A stretch of DNA of 64,000 nt from Anatilimnocola floriformis (GTDB taxonomy: Bacteria > Planctomycetota > Planctomycetia > Pirellulales > Pirellulaceae). The DNA lies in assembly GCF_024256385.1 (NCBI RefSeq), contig NZ_JAMLFW010000003.1, forward strand, positions 62,001 to 126,000, in the 5' to 3' direction. Below, one piece after another: positions 1 to 9,536 of the stretch (within the stretch, counting starts at the first letter, position 1; each line of letters starts with the position of its first letter). The notes beneath the pieces are model-generated. The model was not told the origin of the DNA. It was given only the letters and a program-made list of their open reading frames with translations, and searched no databases. The position numbers and the translations under genes were made by a program.

Positions 1-776
1 ATGTGCAGTCAAAAAGCATCGAGATTTCAGTCGACCTTGCACCCGAGGAAGGTTCGGTTTCCCATTTTGCAGCGACGATTACCAAGCTAGTCGCCATCGT
101 GCCGAAGGCTCGGCAGTTGGCCGTGCTGAATCCGGTTACGCTGCATCCCGTCACATTCGAGCTGGCTGGCTTTACGATCAAAGAAGGAGCGGCCCGGCCT
201 GGCTTTTTTGCTGCGACGCGCGACACGGACAATATCGCGATCAGCTACGGTCCCGACTTCGCCAAAAAGACCGACATCTTCAACGTGTGGGAGAGACGCG
301 TTGTAACCACGATCGAGCCTCGGTTTTTTACGCCCCCTTGCGCCTCGTTGCAGACCATGGCCCTCGGCGAGAACCTGGTGATCGCCGTGGAAGGAGGGCG
401 GCTGTACACCGTCGAATGGAACGCCAACACCTGGCGCGTGATCTCCAATCCTCGAGCCACGAACAATTACAAGACAGATTCCTTCGCCTACAACCGGCGA
501 ACCGGACGCCTCTACATGGGAACCAAGACTTCGATCAATTTCCTTACCTTAAAGGGACCAGACGACCCTTATCCGCCGATCGAAAAACCTGCCGATGCTC
601 AAATCGCTTTCACGCCAGATGGTGAATATTACTGGCTCGACAATGGCAAACAATTTGATCTGAACGGACGCGCGACGGTGGCGCTCGACCTGCCCAAGAC
701 CGGCGGCGGCGTAACCATCGGCCCCTTGGGCAACAAGCTGATGATTGGCAATCAATTGATTGAACTAACCAAGTAA
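1..776 (+). CDS. 3' part of membrane-anchored beta-propeller protein (A-type, copy 1)
   Basis: The open frame runs in from the window edge without a stop, so this is the C-terminal part of a larger gene; the GTG at position 3 is not a credible start. It aligns along its whole length with the last ~250 residues of the A-type protein at 3753-6569. Shared blocks include LVAIVPK-RQL / LVAVVPK-RQL, SLQTMALG / ELQTMAMG, DLPKTGGGV and the terminal IGNQLIEL. These are propeller-like beta repeats. One base separates its stop from the B-type gene at 778, so the two are co-transcribed. By analogy with copy 2, the missing part should hold three membrane segments and a coiled coil. Function unknown. Confidence 0.85.
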   Translation, partial: VQSKSIEISVDLAPEEGSVSHFAATITKLVAIVPKARQLAVLNPVTLHPVTFELAGFTIKEGAARPGFFAATRDTDNIAISYGPDFAKKTDIFNVWERRVVTTIEPRFFTPPCASLQTMALGENLVIAVEGGRLYTVEWNANTWRVISNPRATNNYKTDSFAYNRRTGRLYMGTKTSINFLTLKGPDDPYPPIEKPADAQIAFTPDGEYYWLDNGKQFDLNGRATVALDLPKTGGGVTIGPLGNKLMIGNQLIELTK

Positions 777-777
777 C

Positions 778-3675
778 ATGGCCGACCTGTTTTCCTCATT
801 GCCGAACGGCCCGTACGAGGAGCCGATCCTGGCGGAAGCCGACCCTGCCTGGCCACCGTCTCCTCCGCCGCCACCCACGAATCGCCGCGGCTTGCCGGAC
901 GCAGAGCAACTCGAGCGGGCCATCGAAGGACGAATGGCTTGTAGCCTGGCCGTGGCCAGCTGGGTTCCCGCCCTGGCCCTGATCGTTTGCGGTCCGTTGG
1001 TGATTTACTACCACATGCGGATCTACCTGCTGAGCCTGACCAACTGGTTCGTGCCGCTGTCGGTGCTGTTCGGCGTGGCGTTGTTCTTCGGCCTCTTGGC
1101 TTTTCTCCGTCTCTTCTCCTATGGACAAGGGACGCGACTCGGCGCGCCGCTGGTCTGCGTATCGATCGCCGGTTTTTTGCTCGGCCTGGCCGGAGGCGTG
1201 CTGGTGGTGTGCGCACTTATGATGCCATCGCTGCTGCTCGCCAAATCGAAACTCGAGCGCGAACAACTCCAGCGAGAAGCCGTCGCCGCGGCGGGAGGAG
1301 TTGCGGAGCTGATGCCGGAGCAAAAGGCAAGGCTGGCAGAAGCAAGGGACAGGGAGCAACTCGCGATTAGCAAGGTCCGAAAACGGATCAACAAAACGGA
1401 TAGCGCGCGCATGGCTCGTGAGCTCGCGCGTAACAAGCGTCAGCAAGAAGAGACGGCTCGACTCAACGAGGTTACCGAGCAACGGCGAATTGCTCTCGCC
1501 GCACAGGTCGAGGAACAGCGCCGCCGCGCCGAAGCCATCAAGTCATCGGATAAGCCCGGCAACTATCGCGCGGCCATGTATGCCCAATTGACCGCAGGCG
1601 ATAAGACGCCTCTTCCCGAGTACGCCGGCCCCGACGGCGAACGAAACGGCAACTGGTCGCTCACTTGGAACACGCTCGACATCCGCCCCGCGCTCAGGCC
1701 CCGCGCGCCGGCATCGACGGAGTCGCTCCTCGATGGACGCTTCGTCGTCAACGGCCTCGAGATCCGCCGCCTGAAACTGGCGGGCGAAGTGTTCGTACCG
1801 CAAGCCTTCATGTACTTCGGCAGTTTGTGGCTGTTGCAAACCGACGGCCAACTGATGGAGATTAACTTGGCGGATTTGCGGCCGGAGCAGGACTTTTTTC
1901 TTCGCAGCCGCTGTACCAATCTCAATCTGCTGCGTGAGCCAGATGCCACGCGCTTGCTCGCGTTTGCCGATGACAAGTTGATTCGTATCGGTCTCTCGCG
2001 CACCGAGGGAAAACTTGAAGTAGACGCCACGCAGCAGAAACTGTCGTTCCCGCGACAAGCGACGGTCTTTGAAAACGAGTTTCAAGTCGTCGCCGGCAGC
2101 GAACAGCCCATCCTCGCCACCTGGCAAAGTTCGCAACTCACCACCATTCGTGAACTAGGGCGGGCTCGTCAGGGTGCGCCAAGCGGAGCCTTTGCCGACA
2201 GTCAGCATGGCAAAGCGTTTCCTATCGACCGCGCGGGTTCGTTTTATGTCAGTCGGCCCGAAGGTATTTTCCGCGGCCAGTTGGCGGCCGCCGATTTGCC
2301 CGACGCGCAGGTCAATCAAACTCCTACTGGACCGCGCGAACAAGCGACTCCCAACCGGCAGCAAGCTTTCTTTTCGGCCACGGTCAGCTTCGACGACCGG
2401 CACGTTTTCTCCGGCAAGCAGCGGTGGCCGATGGAAACCATCACTTGGCAAAACGTGATTCCCGCCGCGGGAATTGATCCTGAAAAGTTCGCGCAGCTCT
2501 CCACCGATCGCCTGCTGACATGCAGCGCTCAGCACAACCTGCTGGTCTATGACCGCAACGGCAAACAGCTGCTCGCGCAGACCTTTCCAGGCGCGGGCAA
2601 AACGCTGGGCATGATTTCGTTGGCTCCGCTCGAGGTCGTGGTGGTCTTCACTGAGAAGCGAATCTTTGTCGTTTCTCCTGATCCCGGCTTGGTTGATGCG
2701 AAGGCGCGCCCGGGCCACTATCCCACGGTCGCCTTGCCCGCGCGGCCGCGCGACGACGGACCGGAGTTAGTGTTCAAGCCGGGACCGGATCGACGCTTTG
2801 GCGACGAGGTTTTTAAAGTAACGAACCTCCCCGCCGGGACGCAGGGCATTTGGGGAGCACAGCCCGATCGGATATTTGTGCTCGACAGTGAAGGGGGCAT
2901 TCACAAGGTCAGCACAAGCACCTGGCTGGTGGAGAAGTCGCTGCCGCTCGGCGACAAGGGGAGCGACCAGCCGTACAGCATTGATGAATTGCGCTGGACT
3001 CAGGCGGGGCTTGTGGCCAGCCTGCCGCGGTTGCATTTGCTGGCCGTGATCGATCCCGACACGCTGCAGGTTCGGCGGACGTTCAATTTCCACGGCTGGC
3101 AGGAGGGCTGGGCGACTCATCCAAACAGCCCCTACGTGTTTCAGGCCATCCCGCTTCCCGCGCAGCGGTTCGACTTGATCGATCTGCGCGACGGCGCGTT
3201 AGTAGCGACGATCAGCGCCGACAAACTGCAATCGAAAGAACGCACTCCTTTCAAGACGTCGGTCGCCTTTGGTCCACGGCAGGAGTCGTTCCTCATCGGA
3301 GCGGGGAAACGGGCTTATGCTGTGAAGCTCACGCCGACCGGTTTCGAACAAATAAACCTGCCCGATAGATTCTTCAAGGGCTCACGAGTTGAGTTCGACG
3401 TACACGATGACAGCCAGCAAGTGTTGATGTCGAGCGGCGTGGAAGTGTTGCTCAGCGAACTGGAAGGCAAAGGGATCATGGGACTTCCCGATGTGCCTGC
3501 CGGTTCTCCGGTCCGTTACGGCCGCGATGGCAAATCGATCGTACTGAACGAACGCGAGTATGACCTGACCAGCCGCGAGATGAGGCCGATTGAAAAGGAA
3601 CTGGCGCGCGCCGTCTACGCTCGCGACGGCAAGAGCTTTATCAGCAACGGCCAAACGGTTTATATAGCGAAGTGA
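778..3675 (+). CDS. Membrane-anchored coiled-coil/beta-propeller protein (B-type, copy 1)
   Basis: 965 aa. Residues 1-40 are proline-rich and probably cytoplasmic. Hydrophobic segments lie near 54-77, 88-112 and 122-150, then a charged helical coiled coil (~155-260, rich in E, R, Q, K). The remaining ~700 residues are beta-rich repeats resembling a WD40/PQQ-like propeller (for example GSLWLLQT, VVVFTEKRIFVV, LHLLAVIDPDTLQVRRTF). There is no signal peptide; the odd number of membrane segments would put the propeller outside if the N-terminus is inside. The start is the ATG one base after the A-type stop; the matching MTDLFASLP start in copy 2 supports it. The whole protein is co-linear with the gene at 6578-9490. 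I do not recognise a named family; sensor, scaffold or envelope roles are all possible. Confidence 0.85.
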   Translation: MADLFSSLPNGPYEEPILAEADPAWPPSPPPPPTNRRGLPDAEQLERAIEGRMACSLAVASWVPALALIVCGPLVIYYHMRIYLLSLTNWFVPLSVLFGVALFFGLLAFLRLFSYGQGTRLGAPLVCVSIAGFLLGLAGGVLVVCALMMPSLLLAKSKLEREQLQREAVAAAGGVAELMPEQKARLAEARDREQLAISKVRKRINKTDSARMARELARNKRQQEETARLNEVTEQRRIALAAQVEEQRRRAEAIKSSDKPGNYRAAMYAQLTAGDKTPLPEYAGPDGERNGNWSLTWNTLDIRPALRPRAPASTESLLDGRFVVNGLEIRRLKLAGEVFVPQAFMYFGSLWLLQTDGQLMEINLADLRPEQDFFLRSRCTNLNLLREPDATRLLAFADDKLIRIGLSRTEGKLEVDATQQKLSFPRQATVFENEFQVVAGSEQPILATWQSSQLTTIRELGRARQGAPSGAFADSQHGKAFPIDRAGSFYVSRPEGIFRGQLAAADLPDAQVNQTPTGPREQATPNRQQAFFSATVSFDDRHVFSGKQRWPMETITWQNVIPAAGIDPEKFAQLSTDRLLTCSAQHNLLVYDRNGKQLLAQTFPGAGKTLGMISLAPLEVVVVFTEKRIFVVSPDPGLVDAKARPGHYPTVALPARPRDDGPELVFKPGPDRRFGDEVFKVTNLPAGTQGIWGAQPDRIFVLDSEGGIHKVSTSTWLVEKSLPLGDKGSDQPYSIDELRWTQAGLVASLPRLHLLAVIDPDTLQVRRTFNFHGWQEGWATHPNSPYVFQAIPLPAQRFDLIDLRDGALVATISADKLQSKERTPFKTSVAFGPRQESFLIGAGKRAYAVKLTPTGFEQINLPDRFFKGSRVEFDVHDDSQQVLMSSGVEVLLSELEGKGIMGLPDVPAGSPVRYGRDGKSIVLNEREYDLTSREMRPIEKELARAVYARDGKSFISNGQTVYIAK

Positions 3676-3752
3676 CAGCGCCGCTTTGACGCATAAGCGA
3701 CCCCCGTTTTGCTGGCTTTTGCCGCCGTAGTGGATTATCGTAACCTGCTCTT

Positions 3753-6569
3753 ATGAGCAGCGACCCGCCCTATCAATTCGGCAGTATTCAGCCGCTGCAG
3801 CCCTTGCCGCCGGGCGGTGGTGCGCGCTGGGAGCCGTCGCCGGTTCGCGAGCAGCGCACGGGTGGGCAGATCTGTGCCACCTGGGGCATCGTGGCTGCGG
3901 TGTTCGTCATCCTGAGCTGCGCGCTTTGCGTAGGGATGCATTTTCTGCGCGATGTGAACGTGGCGCAATGGTGGATCGGTATTTTGTTTCTGCTCGCCGT
4001 CGCCGGCTTGCTCACTTACCTGGCATATCAACTGACGCCCGTCGAAGGAAGACCTCGACGACGGCTGTCGTTGGCACTCGCCAACAACAGCCTGTTGCTG
4101 CTGATGCTGGCCGCCACCGTATATGCCATCAGCTTTCTGCCGATGCAGTACCTCCTGTTCTTGAAGTCCGACGAAGCTCGAGTCGCTCTGCAGAAAGCGC
4201 GGCAGCGCGAGCAATTTGCCGCGCAAATGCGGTGGAACGCGCAGCGACGAAAAGAGATGGCGCCGATTCGTTATCGCGATGAGATGAAAAGGCTCAACGA
4301 TCGAGTACGACAGATCGAAAGGGAGTTGGCACAAATCGAGAAGGGAGAGAAACGAGATCTCGAAATCGACGCCAAAGCCACTGCCGGCCGAGTCGCCGCC
4401 AAAGAAAATGCGTTGAAGTCCGAGTACGCCGCTGGGCTCGTCGAGGCCATGCGCACGCCGGGCGTTTCAATCCCCACGTATGCAGGTCCACTCGATTGGA
4501 AAGATGTCTACGTCTCGAATCGCACGCTGGGACAAAAACGGCTTGAGTTTTTTCGAGAGGCAACTCCCGGCGATCTCGTCGAGAAAACGTCGGCAGACAA
4601 AGGGCTGCTGGTCACGCAACTGAAGCTGACGGGAGCGGAGTTTCTGCCGGAGGTTGCACTCCGCAAGCGACCGCGGGGGTCGCTGTTGATTTTCGTGCGC
4701 CGCAGCGGCGAGTTGCTCGAGGTAACGCCTCAAGATTGGCGACTCCAACATACGCTGGTGTTTGGCGGAGTGTGCCACGATTTGTGTTACCTGAGCGACA
4801 ACGTTTTTGTCGCTCGCGAAAATCCAGGTTCGATCCTCAAGATCGAATACCGCGGCGAAAACACCCGCACCGGCGATCTGGTCGAGTTCCATCAGACGCC
4901 GATGGTCGCGCCACTGCAACTGGCCGTCGGCATTAGCGTCGACGGCGCCCCCTCGTACCAAACCGTTAACGCTGCCGCGCCGCCGCTACTGGCCCGCACG
5001 GAGTTCAGCGATCTGCGCGAGGTCCAAGAGCTCGCCAAGGTGCGCGAGGCGAACGGGCGATTTCTTCCTGAGCAGCTCGGCCGCGATTCGTTTGTCGATG
5101 CCAATCGAGAATTCTTCGTCGCGCAGAAAGACGGCGTGTATCGCGGTCAGTTGCCCGCGAGCAACAGCAAACGTCAATCGCGCAGTAATCAAGCCGGCTT
5201 CGCGACACTCGATGGCAAAAACTTTTCCGTGGGAATGGAAAACATCCCGCTCGAGCAGATCACCTGGACCAAAACGCTCCCGGCCGTCGGCATTGATGTA
5301 ACGAAGTTCGCCGCGCTCGGAAATGAGTTGCTCGCGACCTGCAATGATCGAGCGAACTTGCTTCTCTTTGACAAGCAAGGCCGGCCTCATTCGCAGCACA
5401 CCTGGCCCGGCGCTGGCAAGACGCTGGGCATCGCCAGCGCTGGCGACCTGCCGATGGTGCTCGTCTTTACCGAGAAGAGTCTTTTCGCCGTAAGTACCGC
5501 GGCGGTTTCTGTCGAACGGCCGCTGGCCGGTGCAAATCCTTCTACTTCGCCAAAATCGCCCACGACGAAACCGGTTGATTCGCCGCCGGAGAAATTTCGG
5601 CCGAACGTGCGGCGGTACCTGAGCGTCGCGAACGCCGCGTCGCCCATAGATTTGCAACGAAATATTGCCGGCGCGAGCAAGCAACTCGAGAAAGCGAAGA
5701 TTACCGAACTCCAACTTGATGCGCGGCGTTGGGTTTGGTTCGAACATGACAACTTGCTCTTCGCCCTCGAAGGGAACACGCTCCACTGGATCGAAGTCTC
5801 GGGTCGCACGATTCAGCGTTCGATCGAGCTCTCGCCCGCCGATGCACCGGTCACTCATCTGGCCTGGAGACAAAGTCGGCTTGTCGCCGTCGTGCCGAAG
5901 CTGCGACAGCTGATGACCTTCAATTTGCCATCGATGAAGCCGACCACTTATCAGTTGAATGACTTTACCGCCAACGAGTCGGGGGCTGGGTCAGACTACT
6001 TTGCCTCGTCGCGGCACTCCAACTACATCGCCTTGAGCTGCGGCCCGCCGAACGACAAGAAGACCGATATTGTCAGCGTCCGACTAGGAACGGTGTTCCT
6101 TACGATTGATCCCAAACAGCTGAAGCCGCCCGTCTCCGAACTGCAGACGATGGCGATGGGCGACGGCATTGTCATGGCCGTCGCGGGTGGCCGCCTGTAT
6201 TGCATCAAGTGGGGCGCCACCGGTTGGTCGCAAGAGCCGGTGCCTAATGGTCGCGAGGATTACGAGTCGGATTTTTTCGCCTACACGTGGGGTCCGCGGC
6301 GGGTGTTCATGGGAAACGACACCTCACTGACCTCTTACAACCTGCGCGAGGCGAACGAATTGCCACTGTCGATCGTCAAGCCGCGCGAAGCCGCGATTGA
6401 ATTCGTCCCCGATGGCGACGCGTATTGGCTCAACAACGGTAAGCGGTGCGACCTCAAAGGAAACGTGACGCTGTCGCTCGATTTGCCGAAGACCGGCGGC
6501 GGCGTGAGCATCAGCCCTTCCGGCAAGAAACTAATCATCGGCAATCAATTGATCGAACTCACCGAGTAA
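3753..6569 (+). CDS. Membrane-anchored coiled-coil/beta-propeller protein (A-type, copy 2)
   Basis: 938 aa and complete. The N-terminus is proline/glycine-rich, followed by hydrophobic segments near 42-64, 71-92 and 108-134, a charged coiled coil (~138-215), and a long beta-repeat region to the end. It is a distant paralogue of the B-type proteins: both have a Y-A-G-P motif just after the coil, the L-K/R-L-T/A-G-x-x-F-x-P block, a GID-x-x-KFA block, and a GAGKTLG / DAGKTLG plus VFTEK block. The GAGKT string resembles a P-loop but sits in the propeller and varies between copies, so it is unlikely to bind nucleotide. The 77-bp gap upstream is the largest in the cluster, so a promoter may lie there. 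Role unknown. Confidence 0.85.
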   Translation: MSSDPPYQFGSIQPLQPLPPGGGARWEPSPVREQRTGGQICATWGIVAAVFVILSCALCVGMHFLRDVNVAQWWIGILFLLAVAGLLTYLAYQLTPVEGRPRRRLSLALANNSLLLLMLAATVYAISFLPMQYLLFLKSDEARVALQKARQREQFAAQMRWNAQRRKEMAPIRYRDEMKRLNDRVRQIERELAQIEKGEKRDLEIDAKATAGRVAAKENALKSEYAAGLVEAMRTPGVSIPTYAGPLDWKDVYVSNRTLGQKRLEFFREATPGDLVEKTSADKGLLVTQLKLTGAEFLPEVALRKRPRGSLLIFVRRSGELLEVTPQDWRLQHTLVFGGVCHDLCYLSDNVFVARENPGSILKIEYRGENTRTGDLVEFHQTPMVAPLQLAVGISVDGAPSYQTVNAAAPPLLARTEFSDLREVQELAKVREANGRFLPEQLGRDSFVDANREFFVAQKDGVYRGQLPASNSKRQSRSNQAGFATLDGKNFSVGMENIPLEQITWTKTLPAVGIDVTKFAALGNELLATCNDRANLLLFDKQGRPHSQHTWPGAGKTLGIASAGDLPMVLVFTEKSLFAVSTAAVSVERPLAGANPSTSPKSPTTKPVDSPPEKFRPNVRRYLSVANAASPIDLQRNIAGASKQLEKAKITELQLDARRWVWFEHDNLLFALEGNTLHWIEVSGRTIQRSIELSPADAPVTHLAWRQSRLVAVVPKLRQLMTFNLPSMKPTTYQLNDFTANESGAGSDYFASSRHSNYIALSCGPPNDKKTDIVSVRLGTVFLTIDPKQLKPPVSELQTMAMGDGIVMAVAGGRLYCIKWGATGWSQEPVPNGREDYESDFFAYTWGPRRVFMGNDTSLTSYNLREANELPLSIVKPREAAIEFVPDGDAYWLNNGKRCDLKGNVTLSLDLPKTGGGVSISPSGKKLIIGNQLIELTE

Positions 6570-6577
6570 CGCTGCGC

Positions 6578-9490
6578 ATGACCGACTTGTTTGCATCACT
6601 GCCGAGCAATCCTGACGAGGAGCCGATCCTCTGCGAACTGGCTCCCGAGCCGCTGCCCGCTTGGGCTGCGCTGAGCGGACCATCGGAAGCGGAGATGATC
6701 GAGCGGGCCATCAAGGGAAGGATTGCCATCACCCTGGCCATTGCCAGTTGGCTTCCTGCGCTCGGAGTGATCGTGATCGGTCCGCTGATCGTTTACTACC
6801 ACACCCACCTCCTCTTGCTGAGCCTCGATACTTGGTTCGTACCGCTCGCGGTGTTGCTGGCCCTCGCGCTCGTTTTTGCAATCGTGGCCTTTTTTCGCAC
6901 GCCCAAGTATTACCAGGCAGGCCAACGAGGAACGGCTCTCGCCTGTCTCTCGATCGCTGGCGTGTTGCTGAGCGTGGCCGTGGGAGTGATGGCCGTTTGC
7001 GCCTGGAAGATGCCCGCGATTCTGCTAAGCAAAACCGACGCCGGCCGTGAACAACTCCACCGGCAAGCGGCCAACCAGGGTGATCCCGATTTGACCGCCG
7101 CGCAGAATATGGACCTGCGCAAAAACCGGGAAAGAGAAAACGCTGCCGCCGCAAAATTGGCCAAACGAACAACCGAAGTCACCACCGCGCAAGCTGCCCG
7201 CAAGGAAGCGCGAGAGAAAGAGGAAACACTCGAGAAGATTCGGCGCGCGACGGCTGCTGACAGGCAACGCGCCGCCCGCGAAGCGGAGGTTCAGCAACAG
7301 GCCCTGCGTGAGGAGGAAATCAAACGGAACGACAAGCCCGGCAACTATCGTCAGGCCTTGCGCCTGCGGCTGACGCAAGGTGTCGACTCCACTCCCTTGC
7401 CGGAGTACGCAGGTCCCACCGGCGAGCAAAACAACAACTATTCGCTCGACTGGAAAAAGCTCAATTTCCATCCGTCACTCAGGCCCACTCCGTCAGCAGC
7501 CACCGAGTCGCTTGTCGACGGTCGCACGCTGCGGGAAGGATTCGAGGTCCGGCGTCTCCGGCTGGCGGGCGAAGATTTCGTACCGCAAGCGGTGGTGTAT
7601 TACGGCAGCTTGTGGCTGCTGCAAACCAACGGCACGTTGTTGCAGATCCGCCTGACCGATCTGCAAACGGAGTACGAATATCCCCTCAAGACCCGCTGCC
7701 ACAATTTCAATCTGCTCTTGCAACCAGGGGGCGGGCAACAGCTGCAAGTGTGCGCTGACGACAGCGTGATTCGCCTCGCGTTGTCTCGCACCGGCGAACG
7801 ATTGCAAGTCGATGCCTCGCACCAAAGGGTGGTCGCGCCTCGGCAGGTAACACTCACGGATGACGATGAATTGGAAGTGGGCACCGGCGGCGAGGAACCA
7901 CTCATTGCCACCTGGAAAGGAAACTTGCTGACCAGCATTCGCGAACAGGACAGAGCTCGATCGCGCGCGCCGGGCGGAGCGTTTGCCGAGAGCCAGTACG
8001 GCCGCAGCTTTACGATTGACCGCGAAGGTTGTTTCTACGTCAGCCGGCCCGAGGGCATTTGCCGCGGCCAGTTGCCAGCCGTCCTGCTGCCCGATGTGAA
8101 CTTCAAACCGAACCCCAGCTGGCCCAATTATTCGACACAGCGCGAACATAAGTCTCTGCAGACTGCCACCGTGAGCTTGGATGGCTTGAATATCATTTCC
8201 GCCGTACGGCGCTGGCCAGTGGCGGATGTCCACTGGCAAACCGTCGTTCCCGCCGAGGGAATCGATTCGGGAAAGTTCGCGCAGCTCAGCGGCAATCGGC
8301 TGGCAACTTGTAGCGATCAACACAACCTGCTGATCTACGACGCTGCTGGACCGCAGATTTCCGCACAGAATTTCCCGGACGCTGGTAAGACGCTGGGCCT
8401 GGCGTCGCTTTCGCCGTTGGAAATGGTGGTGGTTTTTACCGAGAAGCGAATCTTCGTGGTCGCGCCTGATCATTCACTCGCGCAGGCCCCTCCCAAAACG
8501 GAGCACTATCCAACCGTCGACCTGCGCATGCATCCCTACAGCGACGGACCGCCACTGCAATTCAAGTCGGGAACGGGTCGACAATTCGGCGACGAGAGTT
8601 ACAAGGTCACTCAACTTCCCAAGGGTTCACAAGCCATTTGGGGCGAGCGGGCCAACCGCCTGTACGTGCTGGATGCAGATGGAATCATTTACCGTGTCAA
8701 CACCGACACCTGGAGTGTTTCGAATTCCTTACCGCTCGGCGAAAAGTGGTCCGAAAAGCCCTACCACATCGACCAAATTCGCTGGACCCAAGCGGGGCTT
8801 GTGGCGAGCATGCCGCGGCTTCATCTGCTGGCCGTCCTCGACCCCGATACGCTGAAGATCCGGCGCACCTTCGAATTCCATGCATGGCAGGAACCGTGGG
8901 CGACACATCCGCGCAGTCCTTGGATTTTTCAGTCGATACCTACGCGGGGGTATCGGTTCGATCTGATTGACCTGCGCGATGGTGCGATCGTCACCACGAT
9001 CAACGCTGACAAACTAAAACCCAAACAGCGCGACGGCTATAGAAAGTCAGTCGCCTTCGGCCCACGTCAGGAATCGTTGTTGATTGGCATCTGGCAGCGA
9101 GCCTATGCGCTGCGGCTCAACCCCGCCGATTCTGCTCAGTCAAAAACAAGTTGGGAACAGATCGAGCTTCCCGAGCGGGAGTTCAAGGAATCGCCGCAGG
9201 TTGGATTTGCCGTACACGATGAGACCGATCGAGTGCTAATGTTTGGCGGAACGCAGTTGGTGAGCTGCGATTTGAAGAGTCTCGAAGTCAAGGAATTGCT
9301 CAAAATTCCCTACGACGCCCAGATTCGCTTTGCGCGCGACAGCAAGTCGATGATCATCGGGAAATATCAAAAGGAATACGATCTCGACGGCAGCACTCCG
9401 CGCTCCATCGACAAAGCTAAAGATTTGGCCGAATACTCGGCGGACGGCACGAAGTTTATCAGCGGCGAGGCCGTGTACGAACGGAAGTAA
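6578..9490 (+). CDS. Membrane-anchored coiled-coil/beta-propeller protein (B-type, copy 2)
   Basis: 970 aa from the ATG at 6578 (MTDLFASLP), which matches the start of the B-type copy at 778; an upstream in-frame ATG at 6446 lies inside the preceding gene and is rejected. Same plan as copy 1: short acidic/proline N-terminus, three hydrophobic segments within the first ~150 residues, an E/K/R/A-rich coiled coil, then a beta-repeat domain. Identical or near-identical blocks with copy 1 include DKPGNYR, PLPEYAGP, GSLWLLQT, VVVFTEKRIFVV, RWTQAGLVAS and RFDLIDLRDGA. It lies 8 bp after the A-type stop, the same coupling as in the first pair. Function unknown. Confidence 0.85.
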   Translation: MTDLFASLPSNPDEEPILCELAPEPLPAWAALSGPSEAEMIERAIKGRIAITLAIASWLPALGVIVIGPLIVYYHTHLLLLSLDTWFVPLAVLLALALVFAIVAFFRTPKYYQAGQRGTALACLSIAGVLLSVAVGVMAVCAWKMPAILLSKTDAGREQLHRQAANQGDPDLTAAQNMDLRKNRERENAAAAKLAKRTTEVTTAQAARKEAREKEETLEKIRRATAADRQRAAREAEVQQQALREEEIKRNDKPGNYRQALRLRLTQGVDSTPLPEYAGPTGEQNNNYSLDWKKLNFHPSLRPTPSAATESLVDGRTLREGFEVRRLRLAGEDFVPQAVVYYGSLWLLQTNGTLLQIRLTDLQTEYEYPLKTRCHNFNLLLQPGGGQQLQVCADDSVIRLALSRTGERLQVDASHQRVVAPRQVTLTDDDELEVGTGGEEPLIATWKGNLLTSIREQDRARSRAPGGAFAESQYGRSFTIDREGCFYVSRPEGICRGQLPAVLLPDVNFKPNPSWPNYSTQREHKSLQTATVSLDGLNIISAVRRWPVADVHWQTVVPAEGIDSGKFAQLSGNRLATCSDQHNLLIYDAAGPQISAQNFPDAGKTLGLASLSPLEMVVVFTEKRIFVVAPDHSLAQAPPKTEHYPTVDLRMHPYSDGPPLQFKSGTGRQFGDESYKVTQLPKGSQAIWGERANRLYVLDADGIIYRVNTDTWSVSNSLPLGEKWSEKPYHIDQIRWTQAGLVASMPRLHLLAVLDPDTLKIRRTFEFHAWQEPWATHPRSPWIFQSIPTRGYRFDLIDLRDGAIVTTINADKLKPKQRDGYRKSVAFGPRQESLLIGIWQRAYALRLNPADSAQSKTSWEQIELPEREFKESPQVGFAVHDETDRVLMFGGTQLVSCDLKSLEVKELLKIPYDAQIRFARDSKSMIIGKYQKEYDLDGSTPRSIDKAKDLAEYSADGTKFISGEAVYERK

Positions 9491-9536
9491 TCGACCGCAG
9501 CCATTTCCCCTCTCTTTCCCCTGGGATGAGTCAGCC

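Noticed and set aside
5402-5434. P-loop (GAGKT) in the A-type propeller protein
   Set aside because: The string varies between the paralogues (DAGKT in one copy), sits in a beta-propeller region and lacks a Walker B partner.
6446-6577. Extended N-terminus of the B-type copy 2 gene
   Set aside because: The extra 44 codons lie inside the A-type gene in another frame; the paralogue starts at the equivalent of 6578.
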